A stretch of DNA of 64,000 bases from Lonsdalea populi (GTDB taxonomy: Bacteria > Pseudomonadota > Gammaproteobacteria > Enterobacterales > Enterobacteriaceae), in contig NZ_CP065534.1 of the NCBI RefSeq assembly GCF_015999465.1, positions 806,001-870,000 on the forward strand, written 5' to 3'. How positions within the stretch are numbered: position 1 is the stretch's first letter; each line of letters opens with the position of its first letter. The notes under the pieces were generated by a model. The model was not told the origin of the DNA, did no database searches, and was given only the letters and a program-made list of their open reading frames with translations. Below are positions 62,605 through 64,000 of this stretch, one piece after another. The position numbers were made by a program, and so were the translations under genes.

Positions 62605-64000
62605 ATGAGCGATCGTTATGTGATGGAATCTTTGCTGCGTCCCGCCGTGGAGTTGTACTCGGCGACCGTGGCTGCCAGCGCGACCTGTATTTGCCTGACA
62701 GCCCCGTGGGCAGTGGCGCTTGCGCCTTCTGTCAGTTGGGTGACTGCGGCTGGTTTTGGTGTGCTGGCCCTGAAACGGACTCAACAGGGCCTGAAAATTC
62801 TGCGCTATCGGCATAATATTCGCCGCCTCCCCCGTTATGTGCTGACCAGTGAGCAGATACCGGTCAGCCAGCGGCATCTTTTCCTCGGGAAAGGTTTCCG
62901 ATGGTCTGCACGTCACACGCAACGGCTGATGGAAGCCCGCCGTCCAGAATGTGAAGTATATGTGCAGCCCGCTGTGTTGTACCGCATGGCACGCGAGATG
63001 GAGAAAAAGATGGAATACAGTCTCCCCTGGTTGTGTCGTATGACCCGCACGGATTCCGCCTTAAATCCTTTCCGTCCATTGCCACCAGTCGGCGGCAGTG
63101 CGGTGTATCACGGCGTTGAACCGGATGAGACCACTGTAACATCTGATCTCGGCGAACGTGTCGGGCATACGTTAGTTATCGGTACTACCCGCGTAGGCAA
63201 GACCCGACTGGCAGAGCTGCTGATCACCCAGGATATCCGTCGCAAAAACGCCGCTGGTGAGCATGAGGTAGTCATTGTGTTTGACCCCAAAGGGGATGCC
63301 GATTTGCTCCGCCGGATGTATGCCGAGTCACATCGTGCAGGCCGTCAGAATAACTTCTGGGTATTTCACCTAGGTTGGCCTGACATCAGCGCCCGCTATA
63401 ACGCGGTAGGACGCTTTAGTCGTATCTCTGAGGTTGCATCGCGCGTGGCGGGCCAGCTCTCTGGTGAAGGAAACTCCGCCGCCTTCCGTGAGTTTGCCTG
63501 GCGTTTCGTCAACATAATTACGCGTGCGCTGGTTGCTCTCGGACAACGTCCGGACTATAGCCTTATCCTTCGTTATGTCACCAACATTGGTGAACTGTAT
63601 GAAACCTATGTTGATAATCTGCTTAGCGCAAAGGCCCCGCAGTTGATGAATACGGCAGAGGCCATGATGCAGAGTGGGATCGACGATAGGGATCTCCCTC
63701 GTCACCTGCAAGGCAGACCCAATGGTGCAAAAATTTGGGTCTCAGAGCAGGTGCTGGCAAGCCCCGAAGGGAAAAAGTTGTGGGACCCGGTGTTGGATGG
63801 GTTACGCAGTGCGGTGCAATATGACCGTACTTATTTCGATAAAATCGTCGCATCCCTGTTAACGCTGCTTGAGAAGCTTACCACGGGTAAAACTGCAGCA
63901 CTTCTTGCTCCCGATTACACTGACCTTGACGATCCTCGTCCGATCTTGGACTGGCACAACATCATCAAGTCACGCGGTGTGGTGTATGTTGGTCTTGATG
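62605..64000 (+). CDS. traD: Conjugative coupling ATPase TraD (partial, runs off the window)
   Basis: The first ~465 residues of a type IV coupling protein of the SXT/TOL TraD group. GAGGGGGGGTT precedes the ATG at 62605. Two membrane helices lie within the first 60 residues. LVIGTTRVGKTRLAELL is Walker A, and VVIVFDPKGDADLLRRM the segment after the next strand; the frame is open at the right edge. It docks the relaxase-DNA complex to the transfer channel. It confirms that this region is a conjugative element. Confidence 0.9.
   Translation, partial: MSDRYVMESLLRPAVELYSATVAASATCICLTAPWAVALAPSVSWVTAAGFGVLALKRTQQGLKILRYRHNIRRLPRYVLTSEQIPVSQRHLFLGKGFRWSARHTQRLMEARRPECEVYVQPAVLYRMAREMEKKMEYSLPWLCRMTRTDSALNPFRPLPPVGGSAVYHGVEPDETTVTSDLGERVGHTLVIGTTRVGKTRLAELLITQDIRRKNAAGEHEVVIVFDPKGDADLLRRMYAESHRAGRQNNFWVFHLGWPDISARYNAVGRFSRISEVASRVAGQLSGEGNSAAFREFAWRFVNIITRALVALGQRPDYSLILRYVTNIGELYETYVDNLLSAKAPQLMNTAEAMMQSGIDDRDLPRHLQGRPNGAKIWVSEQVLASPEGKKLWDPVLDGLRSAVQYDRTYFDKIVASLLTLLEKLTTGKTAALLAPDYTDLDDPRPILDWHNIIKSRGVVYVGLD

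Noticed and set aside
62507..62608. 33-codon frame between the membrane protein and traD
   Set aside because: Short, weak start, no recognisable features; it may only couple translation to traD, so it is not called as a gene.
45320..64000. Search for a tRNA gene, integrase or CRISPR array at the conjugative element edge
   Set aside because: None was seen by eye; the element's ends lie outside the window or were lost at the intron junction.

Overview
The window looks like chromosomal DNA of a GC-rich enterobacterium, most likely a plant-associated member of the Pectobacteriaceae (Dickeya, Brenneria, Lonsdalea or Pectobacterium type). The evidence is the housekeeping block nrdHIEF - speD - speE - yacC, whose proteins closely resemble the Escherichia coli ones as I remember them. 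This block is flanked by a large secondary-metabolite locus on the left and a conjugative-element segment on the right. The genus is inferred, not proven.

Region 1 (1-28379) is a biosynthetic locus. The left edge holds the end of a thioesterase (probably the last domain of a non-ribosomal peptide synthetase lying outside the window), an MFS exporter and an O-methyltransferase. A leftward operon follows: sulfotransferase, second MFS exporter, free-standing condensation-type acyltransferase. Beyond an AT-rich gap lies a second leftward operon of about 16 kb (23959 to 7581). It encodes carrier proteins, a PLP-dependent decarboxylase, three adenylating enzymes, two acyl-CoA-dehydrogenase-like oxidases, three ketosynthase-III-like enzymes each beside a degenerate partner, a P450 and a secreted GIN-domain protein. 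A divergent rightward operon (24219-28379) adds a fourth ketosynthase-like protein, a third carrier, the C-terminal half of a dehydrogenase, a MATE exporter and an alpha/beta hydrolase. Together these suggest a dissociated, carrier-bound assembly line made of small single-function proteins, producing an exported amino-acid-derived small molecule, possibly a signal. The paired stand-alone adenylation enzymes recall the Vfm quorum-sensing locus of Dickeya, but that link is only inference.

Region 2 (28485-35715) is a leftward operon for an ABC export system (membrane fusion protein, ATPase, MacB-type permease) and an NtrC-family two-component pair. A good sigma-54 promoter lies in front of it, so the system is probably self-controlled.

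Region 3 (36131-45174) is core genome: the class Ib ribonucleotide reductase operon with a candidate NrdR site, spermidine synthesis (speE, speD), yacC, and an ABC permease/ATPase pair whose ATPase has lost most catalytic motifs.

Region 4 (45155-64000) begins with a truncated gene abutting a group II intron. The sequence past the intron is unrelated to that gene, so this is a rearrangement point. After a DUF4160/DUF2442 pair and a noncoding stretch with strong hairpins comes the type IVb pilus operon pilL-pilV and conjugation genes of an SPI-7/PAPI-1-like integrative and conjugative element, running off the right edge inside the coupling protein TraD. No tRNA, rRNA, CRISPR array or integrase was seen.
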